DNA of 64,000 bases from Micromonospora sp. FIMYZ51 (GCF_038246755.1 NZ_CP134706.1:3968001-4032000); one strand, 5' to 3'; positions 51,358 to 61,006 are shown, counted from the first letter of the stretch. Program-made: numbers and translations. The notes: generated by a model from the letters alone, not told the origin.

Positions 51358-52471
51358 CGCCCCGTCCCGGGGTGGACGGGTCGACGTAGCGCAGCACCGC
51401 ACCGACCCCGTCCACCAGCTCCGGTGCCTCGTCCGGGCCGAGCACGGTCAGCTCGGCGTCGGTGCCGACCAGCGCACGGACCAGCGCGGCGTCGGCGCGG
51501 ACCCGTTGCGGCGGGTCGGCGACGGCGACCAACTGTGCCGGGTCGAGGGCGATGTCGGTGGCCGCCGGACCGATCCAGAGTTCACCGTTCGCGGACGGGT
51601 CGTCCACGATCAGCATCGTGTCGACCTGGTTGCGTTGCAACGCGGCCACCACGGCGTCGAGCCCGGCACCGACGTCCTCCTGCATGCCGAAGCGGTCCAG
51701 CGCGGCGGTGACCCGCTGGTCGGCCACCTCGGCGATGGTCTGCACGGTGAGGTCGTCGAGCAGGGTCTGGTCGGCACCGCCGGCCCGCGACCCCGCGTCG
51801 GTGCGGACCACCAGGTCCTGCCAGCGCTCCGGCATCTGCGCGGCGATCATGCCGGTGGCCCGCACGTCACCGGCGACCACCACCACCTCGGCGCCGACCC
51901 GTTCGGCCAGCTCCACGGTGGCGGCGGTGACGTCACCGGCGTTGTGGTGCCACGCCTCCATGGCGGCGCGCTGGTAACGCGACTGCGACCAGCCGCCCGG
52001 CTTGACCCGGCGCAGCTGGTAGCTCTCCCGACCCACCACGTGGGCCCGCCGCGGTACGCCACCGGCGCTCACCGACATCGCGTCGGCACCGGTACGGTCC
52101 GCCAGCACCCGCACCCACGCCACCTGCTCACCCCGTTGGGCCAGCAACGGCATCACATGCGGCAGCGGATCGTACGCGGCCAGATCGCGGCGCGGCGGGG
52201 CGTGCAGGTACTCGGAGAGCACCACGTGTCCCCCGGTGCCGAAGACCGCCAGCCCGTAGTCGCCGGGCATCGGGTCGTGCCCGCGTACCACCCGGTCGAT
52301 GGCGGCGACGGTCGGCTCGTCGGCGCCCTGTTCCGCCAGCTGCCGTTGCAGGCCACGCCAGCGCAGATCGAGTGCCGGGTGGGCGTCCTCGGTGTCCAGC
52401 GAGGCGTCCAGATAGACCGAACACCACGGCCCCGGACGCTGGTAGAGCGGGCGCAGGAAGGACAGCTGCAT
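51350..52471 (-). CDS. Vms1/Ankzf1-like peptidyl-tRNA hydrolase family protein (baeRF2)
   Basis: This 373-residue protein resembles the bacterial release-factor-1-like (baeRF) family. It has SVYLDASLDTEDAHPALDLR at the start, then WVRVLADRTGADAMSVSAGG and the signature KPGGWSQSRYQRAAME. Its GGWSQ corresponds to the catalytic GGQ/GxxQ loop of eRF1/Vms1. A C-terminal L7Ae-like part follows (VDTMLIVDDPSANGELWIG). In eukaryotes Vms1 frees stalled nascent chains; the bacterial role is unproven. The ATG at 52471 is used. It is the first gene of a pair with the ThDP enzyme. Confidence 0.87.
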   Translation of the reverse strand: MQLSFLRPLYQRPGPWCSVYLDASLDTEDAHPALDLRWRGLQRQLAEQGADEPTVAAIDRVVRGHDPMPGDYGLAVFGTGGHVVLSEYLHAPPRRDLAAYDPLPHVMPLLAQRGEQVAWVRVLADRTGADAMSVSAGGVPRRAHVVGRESYQLRRVKPGGWSQSRYQRAAMEAWHHNAGDVTAATVELAERVGAEVVVVAGDVRATGMIAAQMPERWQDLVVRTDAGSRAGGADQTLLDDLTVQTIAEVADQRVTAALDRFGMQEDVGAGLDAVVAALQRNQVDTMLIVDDPSANGELWIGPAATDIALDPAQLVAVADPPQRVRADAALVRALVGTDAELTVLGPDEAPELVDGVGAVLRYVDPSTPGRGGA

Positions 52472-52619
52472 GCTCGACCCCTTTCCAGCTCGGCCCACCG
52501 CTTACCCGCGCCCCCGCACTTGTCACCTGCCAGCCATCGCGTGACCGCTGTTCATTCATGCCGTTCAACTCGGAGAATCGATACTATCTGTGTCCGTACG
52601 CGAACAGTGGGTGGTGATC

Positions 52620-53159
52620 ATGGACGCGACATCGTACTCCCGGCGTGCTCTGCACCCGACTGGCCGGATCCTCACCGCCCAGGTCGTCCGCCTGATGGAC
52701 GGCTACCCACGGGAGGTACGCGTGGGCCAGCCGGTGCTGGTGGTGGTGCTCGCCGCCGCCGGAGTGGTCGGGCTGCTCGCCAAGCTGGTCCGGGCCCTGC
52801 TCTCCGCCGGTTCCGGCACCGGCCGACGCAGCTTCAAGGAGCTCAAGAAGGGCCCCGAGTTCCTGGTCACCCCGATCCGACTGCGCGACGCCGACGGCCG
52901 CACGTACGAGGTCGAGCTGCACGGGCACCTGCCGCAGAGCGCCCTGCACCCGGCCGACCACGTCCAGCTCACCCTGCGCGACCAGGGCGACCCCGACCTG
53001 GCGCCGAAGATCGAACGGATCGTCAACCTGACCACCGGGCAACTGCTGCGACCGCGTACCGCCACGATGTGGTCGCACCTCGGCCCGCCGCTGCTGCTCC
53101 AGGCCGTGCTTGGCGTCCTGCTGCTCGCCGGACTGGCCGCCTGCGCCACGCTGACCTGA
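52620..53159 (+). CDS. Membrane protein of unknown function
   Basis: The 179-residue protein has one helix near the N-terminus (GQPVLVVVLAAAGVVGLLAK), a soluble middle (EFLVTPIRLRDADGRTYEVE) and a second helix at the C-terminus (LLLQAVLGVLLLAGLAACA). The middle looks like a small beta-domain. I do not recognise it. A TACTAT -10-like box is at 52582. An upstream GTG at 52590 would add ten residues, and I prefer the ATG at 52620. It is divergent from the baeRF2-type gene. Confidence 0.7.
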   Translation: MDATSYSRRALHPTGRILTAQVVRLMDGYPREVRVGQPVLVVVLAAAGVVGLLAKLVRALLSAGSGTGRRSFKELKKGPEFLVTPIRLRDADGRTYEVELHGHLPQSALHPADHVQLTLRDQGDPDLAPKIERIVNLTTGQLLRPRTATMWSHLGPPLLLQAVLGVLLLAGLAACATLT

Positions 53160-53238
53160 CCGGCATCGGGCCACAGACCCGGCGGGCGACGAGCCGCCCG
53201 AGGTTTCCGGGTCGACCGCGGCGGGCACCGCGTGCCGC

Positions 53239-54111
53239 ATGTTCCCCGGATTCGCGCTGGACGAGATCGACGTCGGCCCGGTGCGGCTGCGGGTACGCCA
53301 CGGCGGTTCCGGGCCACCGGTGGTGCTGCTGCACGGGCATCCGCGTACCCACGCGACCTGGCACCGGGTGGCGCCCCGCCTCGCCGCCACCCACACGGTG
53401 ATCTGCCCCGACCTGCGCGGCTACGGCGGCTCGTCGAAGCCACCGAGCACGCCGGACCACGCCACGTACGCCAAGCGGGCGATGGCCGCCGACGTGGTGG
53501 GGCTGCTGGACGCGCTCGGTCACCACCGCGCGGCCGTGGTCGGTCACGACCGGGGGTCGTACGTGGCGATGCGGACCGCCCTGGACCACCCGGACCGGGT
53601 CAGCCACCTCGGGGTGCTCGACGGGATCCCGATCGGCGAGGCACTGGCCCGCTGCGACGCCCGGTTCGCCGCCCGCTGGTGGCACTGGTTCTTTCTCGGC
53701 CAACTCGACAAGCCCGCCGAGCGGCTGATCAACGCCGATCCGGACGCCTGGTACGGCGGCTCCCCCGACGAGCAGGGCCAGGCCGCGTACGAGGACTATC
53801 GCCGGGCCATCCACGACCCGGCCACCGTGCACGCGATGTGCGAGGACTACCGGGCCGGTTTCGGACCGGACCGGGCGGCCGACGACGCCGACCGGGCCGC
53901 CGGGCGGCGGATCGGCTGCCCGGTGCTGTTCTGCTGGTCCACCCGCGACGACATGGTGGAGCTGTACGGCGATCCGGCGGCCATCTGGCGGGACTGGGCC
54001 GACGACGTACGGGCCGCGCCGATCGAGTCCGGCCACCACATGGCCGAGCAGGCTCCGCAGCAGCTGGCCGAGACCTTGCTGACCTTCCTCGCCGGCACCG
54101 GACCAGCGTGA
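53239..54111 (+). CDS. Alpha/beta hydrolase, haloacetate-dehalogenase-like
   Basis: The 290-residue protein has the fold and sequence style of fluoroacetate dehalogenases. It has VVLLHGHPRTHATWHRVAP, CPDLRGYGGSSKP, the nucleophilic Asp in VVGHDRGSYVAMR (in place of the Ser of esterases), and RWWHWFFLGQL for the halide pocket. The catalytic His is in ESGHHMAEQAP. The Asp nucleophile supports hydrolytic dehalogenation or epoxide hydrolysis, and the substrate is unproven. The ATG at 53239 lacks a strong ribosome-binding site. Confidence 0.88.
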   Translation: MFPGFALDEIDVGPVRLRVRHGGSGPPVVLLHGHPRTHATWHRVAPRLAATHTVICPDLRGYGGSSKPPSTPDHATYAKRAMAADVVGLLDALGHHRAAVVGHDRGSYVAMRTALDHPDRVSHLGVLDGIPIGEALARCDARFAARWWHWFFLGQLDKPAERLINADPDAWYGGSPDEQGQAAYEDYRRAIHDPATVHAMCEDYRAGFGPDRAADDADRAAGRRIGCPVLFCWSTRDDMVELYGDPAAIWRDWADDVRAAPIESGHHMAEQAPQQLAETLLTFLAGTGPA

Positions 54112-54124
54112 CGTCAGCCGACCG

Positions 54125-54232
54125 CAGGCCGGCTCGCAGGCCGACGTAGCGGGCCAGCTCGCAGGCCGACGTAGCGGGCCAGCTCGCAGACCGGCTCGCG
54201 GGCCGACGTAGCGGGCCGGCTCGCAGCCTGAC
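54125..54232. repeat. 25-bp tandem repeat between convergent genes
   Basis: Units based on GCCGACGTAGCGGGCCAGCT (25 bp) occur about four times with minor variants between the dehalogenase-like gene and DUF3817. No gene is seen. Confidence 0.85.
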
Positions 54233-54238
54233 GTGCGG

Positions 54239-54583
54239 TCAGCCGACCGGGGCCGGCTCGCGGGCCGGCTCGGCGACGTCGAGCATGCCGCGCCGACGAG
54301 CCCAACGCTCGAAGACCAGGGTGGCGAAGGGCGGCACCGCGCAGGCAAGCGCCACCACGGTGGTCAGCACGCCCCACCGGTGCACCCGGGCCACGGCCAG
54401 CACCAGCACGCCGTACGCCACGAAGAGCGCGCCGTGGATCGGCCCGAAGATCTGCACGCCCACCTCGTTGCCGGGCGGGCCGTACTTGACCGCCATGCCG
54501 GCCAGCAGGCCGGCCCAGGAGATCGCCTCAGCGATCGCGCCCACCACGAACAGCCGGGTCACCTTCTCACGCACGCCGGCCAT
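54239..54583 (-). CDS. DUF3817 family membrane protein
   Basis: The 114-residue protein has three hydrophobic segments. It shows VGAIAEAISWAGLLAGMAVK, the conserved GPIHGALFVAYG motif with its buried His, and a basic FERWARRRGML end. Small membrane proteins of this family are widespread in actinobacteria and of unknown function. Relatives are domains of some transporters. Confidence 0.9.
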   Translation of the reverse strand: MAGVREKVTRLFVVGAIAEAISWAGLLAGMAVKYGPPGNEVGVQIFGPIHGALFVAYGVLVLAVARVHRWGVLTTVVALACAVPPFATLVFERWARRRGMLDVAEPAREPAPVG

Positions 54584-54788
54584 GCTATCGGTGCCGTCGG
54601 GCGGTTCGCGGCGGTGCGGCGCACCGACGCGACCGGCGTCACCCTACGCCCGACCGGAGCAGCCACCTGGCGAAATCGCCCGCCGGGGGTGCTGGCAAGC
54701 CGAATGGTGGACAACCGGACGCTCGGAGCTGCGCCGAAAGGCATGGACGTGCAACGTTTGGGGTACCAGCGGTGACAGGGTGGTGACC

Positions 54789-56267
54789 ATGGGCGAGCAA
54801 GTCGGCGTGCAGACCTTCAGCCGCCAGGATCGAGCCCGCTACCGGGAGAAGGTACGGCGTTGTCTCGACGTCTTCGCCGAGATGCTGCGCGAATCCCGGT
54901 TCGACGTCGACCGGCCGATGACCGGGCTGGAGATCGAGCTGAACCTGGTCGACCGGGACTCGATGCCGGCGATGCGCAACGCCGACGTGCTGCGCGCGGT
55001 GGCCGATCCCAACTTCCAGACCGAGCTCGGCCAGTTCAACATCGAGATCAACGTGCCACCCCGGCGGCTGACCGGCACCGGCACCGCCGATTTCGAGCAG
55101 GACGTACGGGCCAGCTTGAACTCGGCCGACGCGCGGGCCCGGACGGTCGGCGCGCAGCTGGTGATGATCGGCATCCTGCCCACCGTGCGGCCCGAGCACC
55201 TGACCGCGGCCACGCTCTCGGCCAACCCCCGCTACACCCTGCTCAACGAACAGATCTTCGCCGCCCGCGGTGAGGACCTGCGGATCGCGATCAACGGGGT
55301 GGAGCGGCTGTCGGTCACCGCCGACACCATCACCCCGGAGGCGGCCTGTACCAGCACCCAGTTCCACCTCCAGGTCGGCCCGAACCAGTTCGCCGACTAC
55401 TGGAACGCCGCCCAGGCCATCGCCGGCATCCAGGTGGCGGTCGGCGCCAACTCGCCGCTGTTCTTCGGTCGGGAGCTGTGGCGGGAGACCCGGATCCCGC
55501 TGTTCCAACAGGCCACCGACACCCGGCCCGAGGAGATCAAAACCCAGGGGGTACGCCCCCGGGTCTGGTTCGGCGAACGCTGGATCACCTCGGTGTTCGA
55601 CCTGTTCGAGGAGAACGTCCGCTACTTCCCGGCGCTGTTGCCGGTCTGCGACCAGGAGGAGCCGGCCGAGACGCTCGCCGCCGGCGGGGTGCCGACGCTT
55701 GCCGAGTTGCGGCTGCACAACGGCACCATCTACCGCTGGAACCGCCCGGTTTACGACGTGCTGCGGGGCCGCCCTCACCTGCGGGTGGAAAATCGGGTGC
55801 TGCCCGCCGGGCCGACCGTGCTGGACACCGTCGCCAACGGGGCGTTCTACTTCGGGCTGGTTCGCGCGCTCGCCGAGTCGGACCGTCCGCTGTGGTCACA
55901 GATGTCGTTCAGCGCCGCCGAGGAAAACCTCTACACCTGCGCCCGGCACGGCATCGACGCGCACGTCTTCTGGCCGGGCCTGGGCTACCTGCCGGTCACC
56001 GAGCTGGTGCTGCGCCGCCTGCTGCCGCTGGCCCACCACGGCCTGGACCGCTGGGGGCTCGACCCGGGCGAGCGGGACCGGCTGCTCGGCATCATCGAGC
56101 AGCGCTGCCTGACCGGCCGCAACGGGGCCAGCTGGCAGGTGGCGACGCTGCACCGGCTGGAGTCGACCGACCAGCTGGACCGGCCGGAGGCGCTGCGCGA
56201 GGTGGTCCGGCACTACGTGGAGCTGATGAACACCAACCGCCCGGTCCACGAGTGGCCCATCCCCTGA
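54789..56267 (+). CDS. Glutamate-cysteine ligase-like (GCS2-type) enzyme
   Basis: The 492-residue ATP-dependent carboxylate-amine ligase has TGLEIELNLVDRDSMPAMRN (substrate and metal Glu), FNIEINVPPRRLTG, CTSTQFHLQVGPNQFADYWN, and HGIDAHVFWPGL. The family forms gamma-glutamyl amides with ADP release. Since the organism makes mycothiol rather than glutathione, the true substrate is open: gamma-glutamylcysteine for ergothioneine is one option. The ATG follows AGGGTGG. The gene ends 20 bp before a GGGCCC hairpin. Confidence 0.85.
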   Translation: MGEQVGVQTFSRQDRARYREKVRRCLDVFAEMLRESRFDVDRPMTGLEIELNLVDRDSMPAMRNADVLRAVADPNFQTELGQFNIEINVPPRRLTGTGTADFEQDVRASLNSADARARTVGAQLVMIGILPTVRPEHLTAATLSANPRYTLLNEQIFAARGEDLRIAINGVERLSVTADTITPEAACTSTQFHLQVGPNQFADYWNAAQAIAGIQVAVGANSPLFFGRELWRETRIPLFQQATDTRPEEIKTQGVRPRVWFGERWITSVFDLFEENVRYFPALLPVCDQEEPAETLAAGGVPTLAELRLHNGTIYRWNRPVYDVLRGRPHLRVENRVLPAGPTVLDTVANGAFYFGLVRALAESDRPLWSQMSFSAAEENLYTCARHGIDAHVFWPGLGYLPVTELVLRRLLPLAHHGLDRWGLDPGERDRLLGIIEQRCLTGRNGASWQVATLHRLESTDQLDRPEALREVVRHYVELMNTNRPVHEWPIP

Positions 56268-56287
56268 CCCACCCCACGTCCGCGCCG

Positions 56288-56370
56288 AAGGAAGGGCCCC
56301 TTCTTAACGCTGGTTTGTTAAGAAGGGGCCCTTCCTATACACGAGGCGTTAAAAGGGGGCCCTTCCTTTC
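56288..56370. repeat. GGGCCCTT-type palindromic repeat, copy 4, acting as a bidirectional terminator
   Basis: AAGGAAGGGCCCCTTCTTAAC pairs perfectly with its mirrored arm around an 8-nt loop (GCTGGTTT). A third half-unit, GGCGTTAAAAGGGGGCCCTT, follows after CTATACACGA. It lies between the convergent ligase and beta-lactamase genes and touches the latter's stop codon. Confidence 0.88.
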
Positions 56371-57280
56371 ACCGCAGGGCGGTGAGGGTCAGTTCGGCGG
56401 CGTGGGCGAGCAGGGTGTCGTCGTACTCGGCGTCCTTGTCGGTTTTGCTGGAGAGTACGGCCAGCACGATCGGCGCCCGGTCCGGCGGCCAGATCACGGC
56501 GATGTCGTTGCGGGTGCCGTAGCCGCCGGAGCCGGTCTTGTCGCCCACCTGCCAGCCGTCCGGGGTGCCGGCCCGGATCGTCTTGTCGCCGGTGGTGTTG
56601 CCCTTGAGCCAGTCGACAAGCACCACGCGGTCCTCGGCGGCGAGCGCGTCGTCGACGGTGTACGTCCTCAGCGAGGTGGCCAACGCGCGGGGGGTACTGG
56701 TGTCGCGGGTGTCGCCCGGGGTCGCCTCGTTGAGGGCGGTCTCCCAGCGCGCCGGCTCGGTGACCTCGTCGCCGATGTCGCGCAGTGCCTGCTTGAAGCC
56801 GCCCGGGCCGCCGAGCCGGTCGAGCAGCAGGTTGCCTGCGGTGTTGTCGCTGTAGCGCACCGCCGCGTCGGCGATCGCCCGCAGCGACATGCCGGTCTGC
56901 ACGTGCTGCTCGGTGATCGGCGAGTAGGTGACCAGGTCGTCGCGGGAGTAGGTGACGATCTGGTCCAGTTCCTCGGTGGAGGTGGCGGCGAGCACCGCGG
57001 CGGCGGCCAGGGCCTTGAACGTCGAGGCGTACGCGAAGCGCTCGTCGGCCCGGTGCTCGACGGTGCGCCCGGTGCCGGTGTCGATCGCGTACACCCCGAG
57101 CCGGACGTCGTACTGCTGCTCCAGCGGGGCGAAGTCGACGACCACCGGCGCGGCGGACGGCGACGCGGCAGTCGGCGACGCGGGCGCGGCGGGGGTGCCG
57201 GGTGAGCATCCGGCGAGCAGGCCGAGCGCCAACGCGGCGGCGAGGGCACGGATTCGGGTACGGCGGGTGGTGCTGGTCAA
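56369..57280 (-). CDS. Class A beta-lactamase, lipoprotein
   Basis: The 303-residue protein has a lipoprotein signal peptide ([13 protein letters not shown], with the lipobox Cys near residue 22) and a Ser/Pro/Ala linker. The full class A set is present: YASTFKALA (Ser70-Lys73), [11 protein letters not shown] (SDN loop), [16 protein letters not shown] (Glu166 and Asn170 omega loop) and [14 protein letters not shown] (KTG). It hydrolyses beta-lactams at the outer face of the cytoplasmic membrane. Initiation is at a TTG (57280) with GGAAGGA 6 nt upstream. It faces a divergent LysR gene 135 bp away, like blaA-ampR. Confidence 0.94.
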   Translation of the reverse strand: MTSTTRRTRIRALAAALALGLLAGCSPGTPAAPASPTAASPSAAPVVVDFAPLEQQYDVRLGVYAIDTGTGRTVEHRADERFAYASTFKALAAAAVLAATSTEELDQIVTYSRDDLVTYSPITEQHVQTGMSLRAIADAAVRYSDNTAGNLLLDRLGGPGGFKQALRDIGDEVTEPARWETALNEATPGDTRDTSTPRALATSLRTYTVDDALAAEDRVVLVDWLKGNTTGDKTIRAGTPDGWQVGDKTGSGGYGTRNDIAVIWPPDRAPIVLAVLSSKTDKDAEYDDTLLAHAAELTLTALR

Positions 57281-57415
57281 GACTGGTCCTTCCGTCGGTC
57301 GTCCCGGCGACCCGGAGACCTTCCCGGGCAGCCGGTAACCAGGCTCGCAGCGCTCACCCATGCTGTCGAAGACGCCGAGGGCGGCAGTGATGCTGTTTCG
57401 GCATAGGATCATGGG

Positions 57416-58336
57416 GTGGATCTGGTGGCGGCCTGTCGGGCGTTCGTGTCGGTCGGCACCCATGGCAGCTTCACGGTCGGCGCGTCGGTCGCCCGCATTC
57501 CCCAGTCGGTGGCGAGCCGCCGGGTCGCCGCGCTGGAGCGGCATCTCGGCGGGCAACTGTTCGACCGGACGTCGCGCAGCGTCACGCTCACCCCGTTCGG
57601 GCGGGACATGCTCCACTCGGCCCGGCGGATCGTGGACCTGGCCGAGGCGATGGAACACGACGCCGAACGCGCCCGGCTGCGGCCGTTCCGGCTGGCCGTA
57701 CCGGCGGTCTGCGCGCCACGATCGCTGGCCGCCCTGGTGGTCGAGGCCCGCCGGCACGAGCTGAACCTGGAGCTGCGCCGGGCCGAGCCGGCGGAACGGG
57801 CCCGGCTGCGCCAGAGCTTCGAGGTGCGCGCCGCGCTGGTCTGCGTACCGTCGGACGAGGCCGCGTGGCGGGTGCCGCTGGGTCTGGCCAGCGGCGCCGA
57901 CCCGGGCGTCGAGGTGGTGCACCTGGAGACGCTGCGCGCGTCGCGCGCCGACCGGCGCACCCGACGACGCCGGGTGTGGATCGCGCCGGAGGACGACGTG
58001 CCGCACGTGCGCGACCCGCTGACCCGGCTGCGCGACGCCGCTGGGCTGCAACCGGCCCAGGTGGCGGTCGCGGCGTCGATTGTCGACGCCGCCGCCGAGG
58101 CCCTCGCCGGCTCCGACCTGATGCTCTGCTCGCCCGCCGAGGCCCGCGAACTCGGCCTGCACTGGCGGCCCCTCGGCGAGCTGCGGCCGGTCCGTGGCTA
58201 CCAGGTGACCGCCGGTGTACGCGAGGACGCCGAGCGGCTCCGCGGCGTGCTGCACACCGCCGTCGGCCGGTGTCTCGGGGCGGCGGAGCGGGTGCCCGGG
58301 GAGTCCCGGGCGCACGGCCGGCGGGTGCGGGCATGA
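57416..58336 (+). CDS. LysR-family regulator between two beta-lactamase-like genes
   Basis: The 306-residue protein has an N-terminal LysR winged helix ([40 protein letters not shown]) and an effector domain ([11 protein letters not shown], and [20 protein letters not shown]). It is divergent from the class A beta-lactamase and overlaps the following serine-hydrolase gene by 4 bp (ATGA). That placement predicts AmpR-like control of one or both. It starts with GTG at 57416. Confidence 0.9.
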   Translation: MDLVAACRAFVSVGTHGSFTVGASVARIPQSVASRRVAALERHLGGQLFDRTSRSVTLTPFGRDMLHSARRIVDLAEAMEHDAERARLRPFRLAVPAVCAPRSLAALVVEARRHELNLELRRAEPAERARLRQSFEVRAALVCVPSDEAAWRVPLGLASGADPGVEVVHLETLRASRADRRTRRRRVWIAPEDDVPHVRDPLTRLRDAAGLQPAQVAVAASIVDAAAEALAGSDLMLCSPAEARELGLHWRPLGELRPVRGYQVTAGVREDAERLRGVLHTAVGRCLGAAERVPGESRAHGRRVRA

Positions 58337-59241
58337 CCGTCGGTCGGCTGCTCCGCGCCGCTCGGGAGACGTTGCGCGAGGCCGGGCTGCGCGGCTGCAT
58401 CCTGGTCCGCGACCTGGACACCGGTGACGAGTTGGGGCTCGACACCGACGTCGTCCTCCCGGTCGCGTCGCTGGTGAAGGTGCCGCTCGCGCTGGCCACC
58501 GTGGAGCGGCTGGAACGCGGCGAACTCGACGGCGCCACCCCGGTCACGGTGCCGCCCGGCCGGGTGCGGACACCGGGTCCGACCGGGCTGAGCCGGTTCC
58601 GGCACCCGGCCACCGTGGCAATCGACGACCTGCTCTATCTCAGCGTGGCGATAAGCGACGAGGGTGCCTCGGACGCGCTGTTCAGCCTCACCCCGCCGGG
58701 GGAGGTCGCCGCCACGCTGCGCCGCTTCGGCATCGACGGGATCAGCGTCCGGCACCGCACCCGGGACCTGACCGACACGCCGGCCGAGCGGTTCGCCCCG
58801 GACGAGGTGCACCTCGCGCACTCCCTCGCCGCGTCCGCGACCACCGCCGGTCAGGGCCATCCCGTCCCCCAGCTCGACGTGGGCCGGGCCAACGCCGGCT
58901 CGGCGCGTGCCTTCGTCGAACTGCTGCACGCCCTATGGCGCCCGTCGCGCATCCCGGCACCGGTCGCCGCCCGGGTACGCGAGCTGATGGGCGACAACCT
59001 GCTGCGGCAACGGCTCGCCCCGGACTTCAGCTCCGACGCCTCCCGCTGGTCGTCGAAGACCGGCACCCTGCTCAACCTGCGGCACGAGGTCGGCGTGGTG
59101 GAACATGCCGACGGACAGGCGTACGCGGTGGCCGCGCTGAGCGAGTCGACGGTGCCGGCGGCGGTGCAGCCGCAGGCGGAGGCGGCGCTGGCGCAGGTGG
59201 CGCGGGAACTGCACGATGCCCTGCGGGCCACCCACCGTTGA
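58333..59241 (+). CDS. Class A beta-lactamase-like serine hydrolase without signal peptide
   Basis: The 302-residue protein has [15 protein letters not shown] (Ser-x-x-Lys), [12 protein letters not shown] (SDE in place of SDN), and [16 protein letters not shown] (KTG). It lacks an export signal and the standard omega-loop Glu-x-x-x-Asn is not evident. It may be a cytosolic penicillin-recognising hydrolase of altered function rather than a resistance enzyme. It is translationally coupled to the LysR gene. Confidence 0.88.
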   Translation: MTVGRLLRAARETLREAGLRGCILVRDLDTGDELGLDTDVVLPVASLVKVPLALATVERLERGELDGATPVTVPPGRVRTPGPTGLSRFRHPATVAIDDLLYLSVAISDEGASDALFSLTPPGEVAATLRRFGIDGISVRHRTRDLTDTPAERFAPDEVHLAHSLAASATTAGQGHPVPQLDVGRANAGSARAFVELLHALWRPSRIPAPVAARVRELMGDNLLRQRLAPDFSSDASRWSSKTGTLLNLRHEVGVVEHADGQAYAVAALSESTVPAAVQPQAEAALAQVARELHDALRATHR

Positions 59242-59297
59242 CCCAGTGGGTTCGGCGGATCACCCGGCTGCGGCGCGGCTCGCCGGTGGCCGGCAGG

Positions 59298-60254
59298 TCA
59301 GCCGCTGGCCAGCAGGTGCTTACGCTCGTCCTCGATCGCGCCGAGGCTGGCGTGGTCCCGGGCGGCCCGCTGCGCCAACCGGACCCGCACGTCGCTCACC
59401 AACCGCCGGCACTGCTCGACGTGGTGCACGGCCTGCGTGATCTTCTCCCGCACCGCGAGGTCGGTGAAGATGTTGTCGAACCAGATGTCCACGAACCGGG
59501 TCAGGCTGCCGACGGCAAGTCGGGGCGCGATCACGTCGATGCCGGGCACGTCGGCGAGTTCGGTACGCAGCGCGGCGAGGCACCGCTCGGCGTGGGCGGC
59601 GGCCTGCGCCGCGTCGTCCAGGCGGGAGTGTTTGAGCGCGCTGCTCACCATCCCGCCGCCGAAGAAGGTGTCATAGGTCGACCAGCCCGAGGCGCTGTCC
59701 AGCTTGCGCTGCACCTGTTCCAGGGCCTGCTGGGCGGCGCGGGCGGCCTGATCGGCCTCGGCCACCTCACGCAGCTCGCCGGTGAGCCGGCCACGCTGGT
59801 CGGCCAGGGCCAGCAGCCGCGCGGCGCGCGGGTCGCCGGTGCCGGTCAGGTGCTGCTCCTTCGCGTCGAGCACGGCGGCGTACGCGTCCGGGGCCCCGGC
59901 GAGCTGATTGAGCCGCGCGCACGCGGCCTCGTGCTCCCGCCGCAGCGCGTCGAGACGGGCCGCGGCCTCGGCCGCGCGGTACCGGGCGGCGTCGGCCTCG
60001 GCCCGTTCCCGGGCCAGCAGGTCGTCCCGCGCGCCGCGCAGCGAGGCCAGCACCCGGGTCAGCGAGCGACCCTCCAGCCGGGCGACGTCCTTCTCCTCGG
60101 CCACGCACTGCTCGCGCAGCTGCGCGACCCGGCCGGCCAGTTCGTCGACCCGGGCGCGCAGGTCCGCGACCCGGTGCGTGGTCACCTCGTACTCGCGGAG
60201 CGCCTCGGCCGCCACGGAAAGCCGGTGTTCGATGTCGTCGGTCACGTGATCCAT
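59298..60254 (-). CDS. Long coiled-coil protein
   Basis: The 318-residue protein is dominated by coiled coil from about 10 to 200 (LRARVDELAGRVAQLREQCV). A small conserved domain follows with DSASGWSTYDTFFGGGMVSS, VDIWFDNIFTDLAVREKI and QCRRLVSDVRVRL. I recognise the general type (actinobacterial coiled-coil proteins) but no function. It lacks membrane segments. The ATG at 60254 is taken; the upstream extension is antisense to the phosphoesterase gene. Confidence 0.82.
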   Translation of the reverse strand: MDHVTDDIEHRLSVAAEALREYEVTTHRVADLRARVDELAGRVAQLREQCVAEEKDVARLEGRSLTRVLASLRGARDDLLARERAEADAARYRAAEAAARLDALRREHEAACARLNQLAGAPDAYAAVLDAKEQHLTGTGDPRAARLLALADQRGRLTGELREVAEADQAARAAQQALEQVQRKLDSASGWSTYDTFFGGGMVSSALKHSRLDDAAQAAAHAERCLAALRTELADVPGIDVIAPRLAVGSLTRFVDIWFDNIFTDLAVREKITQAVHHVEQCRRLVSDVRVRLAQRAARDHASLGAIEDERKHLLASG

Positions 60255-60371
60255 TTGACGAACCCGGCGCAAGGGCCCGGCCGCGCCAAACCCGGGCCGG
60301 TGTCGCTGGCGTAGTCGGCGGCGGGCTTCCGGCTCCGGCCGTCGGGGTGGGTGCGGGACTACGCTTACCCG

Positions 60372-60869
60372 GTGCGGTTGGTCATCATGGCAGACACCCA
60401 CCTGCCGAAACGTGCCCGTGACCTGCCGCCCGGGCTGTGGGCTGCGGTCGACACCGCCGACCTGGTGATCCATGCCGGCGACTGGGTCAGCGCGGCACTG
60501 CTCGACGAGTTGGAGCGGCGCAGCGCCCGGCTGATCGGCGTCCACGGCAACAACGACGGCCCCGAGCTACGTGCCCGGCTACCCGAAGTGGCCCGCACGG
60601 ACGTCGCCGGTGTGCGCATCGCGGTGGTGCACGAGACCGGTCCGGCCAGCGGCCGGGAGCGCCGCTGCGCGGCCCGGTTCCCCGACTGCGACCTGCTCGT
60701 CTTCGGGCACTCCCACATCCCCTGGGACAGCGAGGCACCCGGCGGCCTGCGGCTGCTCAACCCGGGCTCGCCGACGGACCGACGGCGTCAGCCGTACGCG
60801 ACGTACCTCACCGCCGAGGTGGCCGGCGGGCGGCTCGACGCCGTCACCCTGCACCAGGTGCCGCGGTAG
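60372..60869 (+). CDS. YfcE-type metallophosphoesterase
   Basis: The 165-residue calcineurin-like phosphoesterase has LVIMADTHLPKR (Asp, His), LVIHAGDWV (Asp), IGVHGNNDGPEL (Asn), IAVVHETG (His) and VFGHSHIPW (His-x-His). It is the smallest functional form of the family, acting on phosphodiesters or monoesters with two divalent metals. The GTG at 60372 is adopted with a TTACCC-like -10 close by, suggesting a leaderless mRNA. Confidence 0.92.
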   Translation: MRLVIMADTHLPKRARDLPPGLWAAVDTADLVIHAGDWVSAALLDELERRSARLIGVHGNNDGPELRARLPEVARTDVAGVRIAVVHETGPASGRERRCAARFPDCDLLVFGHSHIPWDSEAPGGLRLLNPGSPTDRRRQPYATYLTAEVAGGRLDAVTLHQVPR

Positions 60870-60928
60870 CCCCGGTCGGCCGGGGCCGACCAGCCGTTTG
60901 CCTCCGCTGCGGTCGCCCATGCGAGGCG

Positions 60929-60999
60929 ATGTAAAAGTTTCTAGACACGATGTCGAAGATGTCTTACTCTTCGTGTGTCAAGGATTCTTTACATGGGGA
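60929..60999 (+). promoter_or_regulatory. AT-rich promoter/operator of the membrane-protein/XRE/MDR operon
   Basis: A strikingly AT-rich segment carries ATGTAAA at the left and TTTACAT at the right. Close to the ribosome-binding site is the dyad TGTCAAG-GATT-CTTTACA (one mismatch). This is a good candidate operator for the downstream XRE regulator, implying autoregulation. Confidence 0.55.
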
Positions 61000-61006
61000 G
61001 CCGGTC

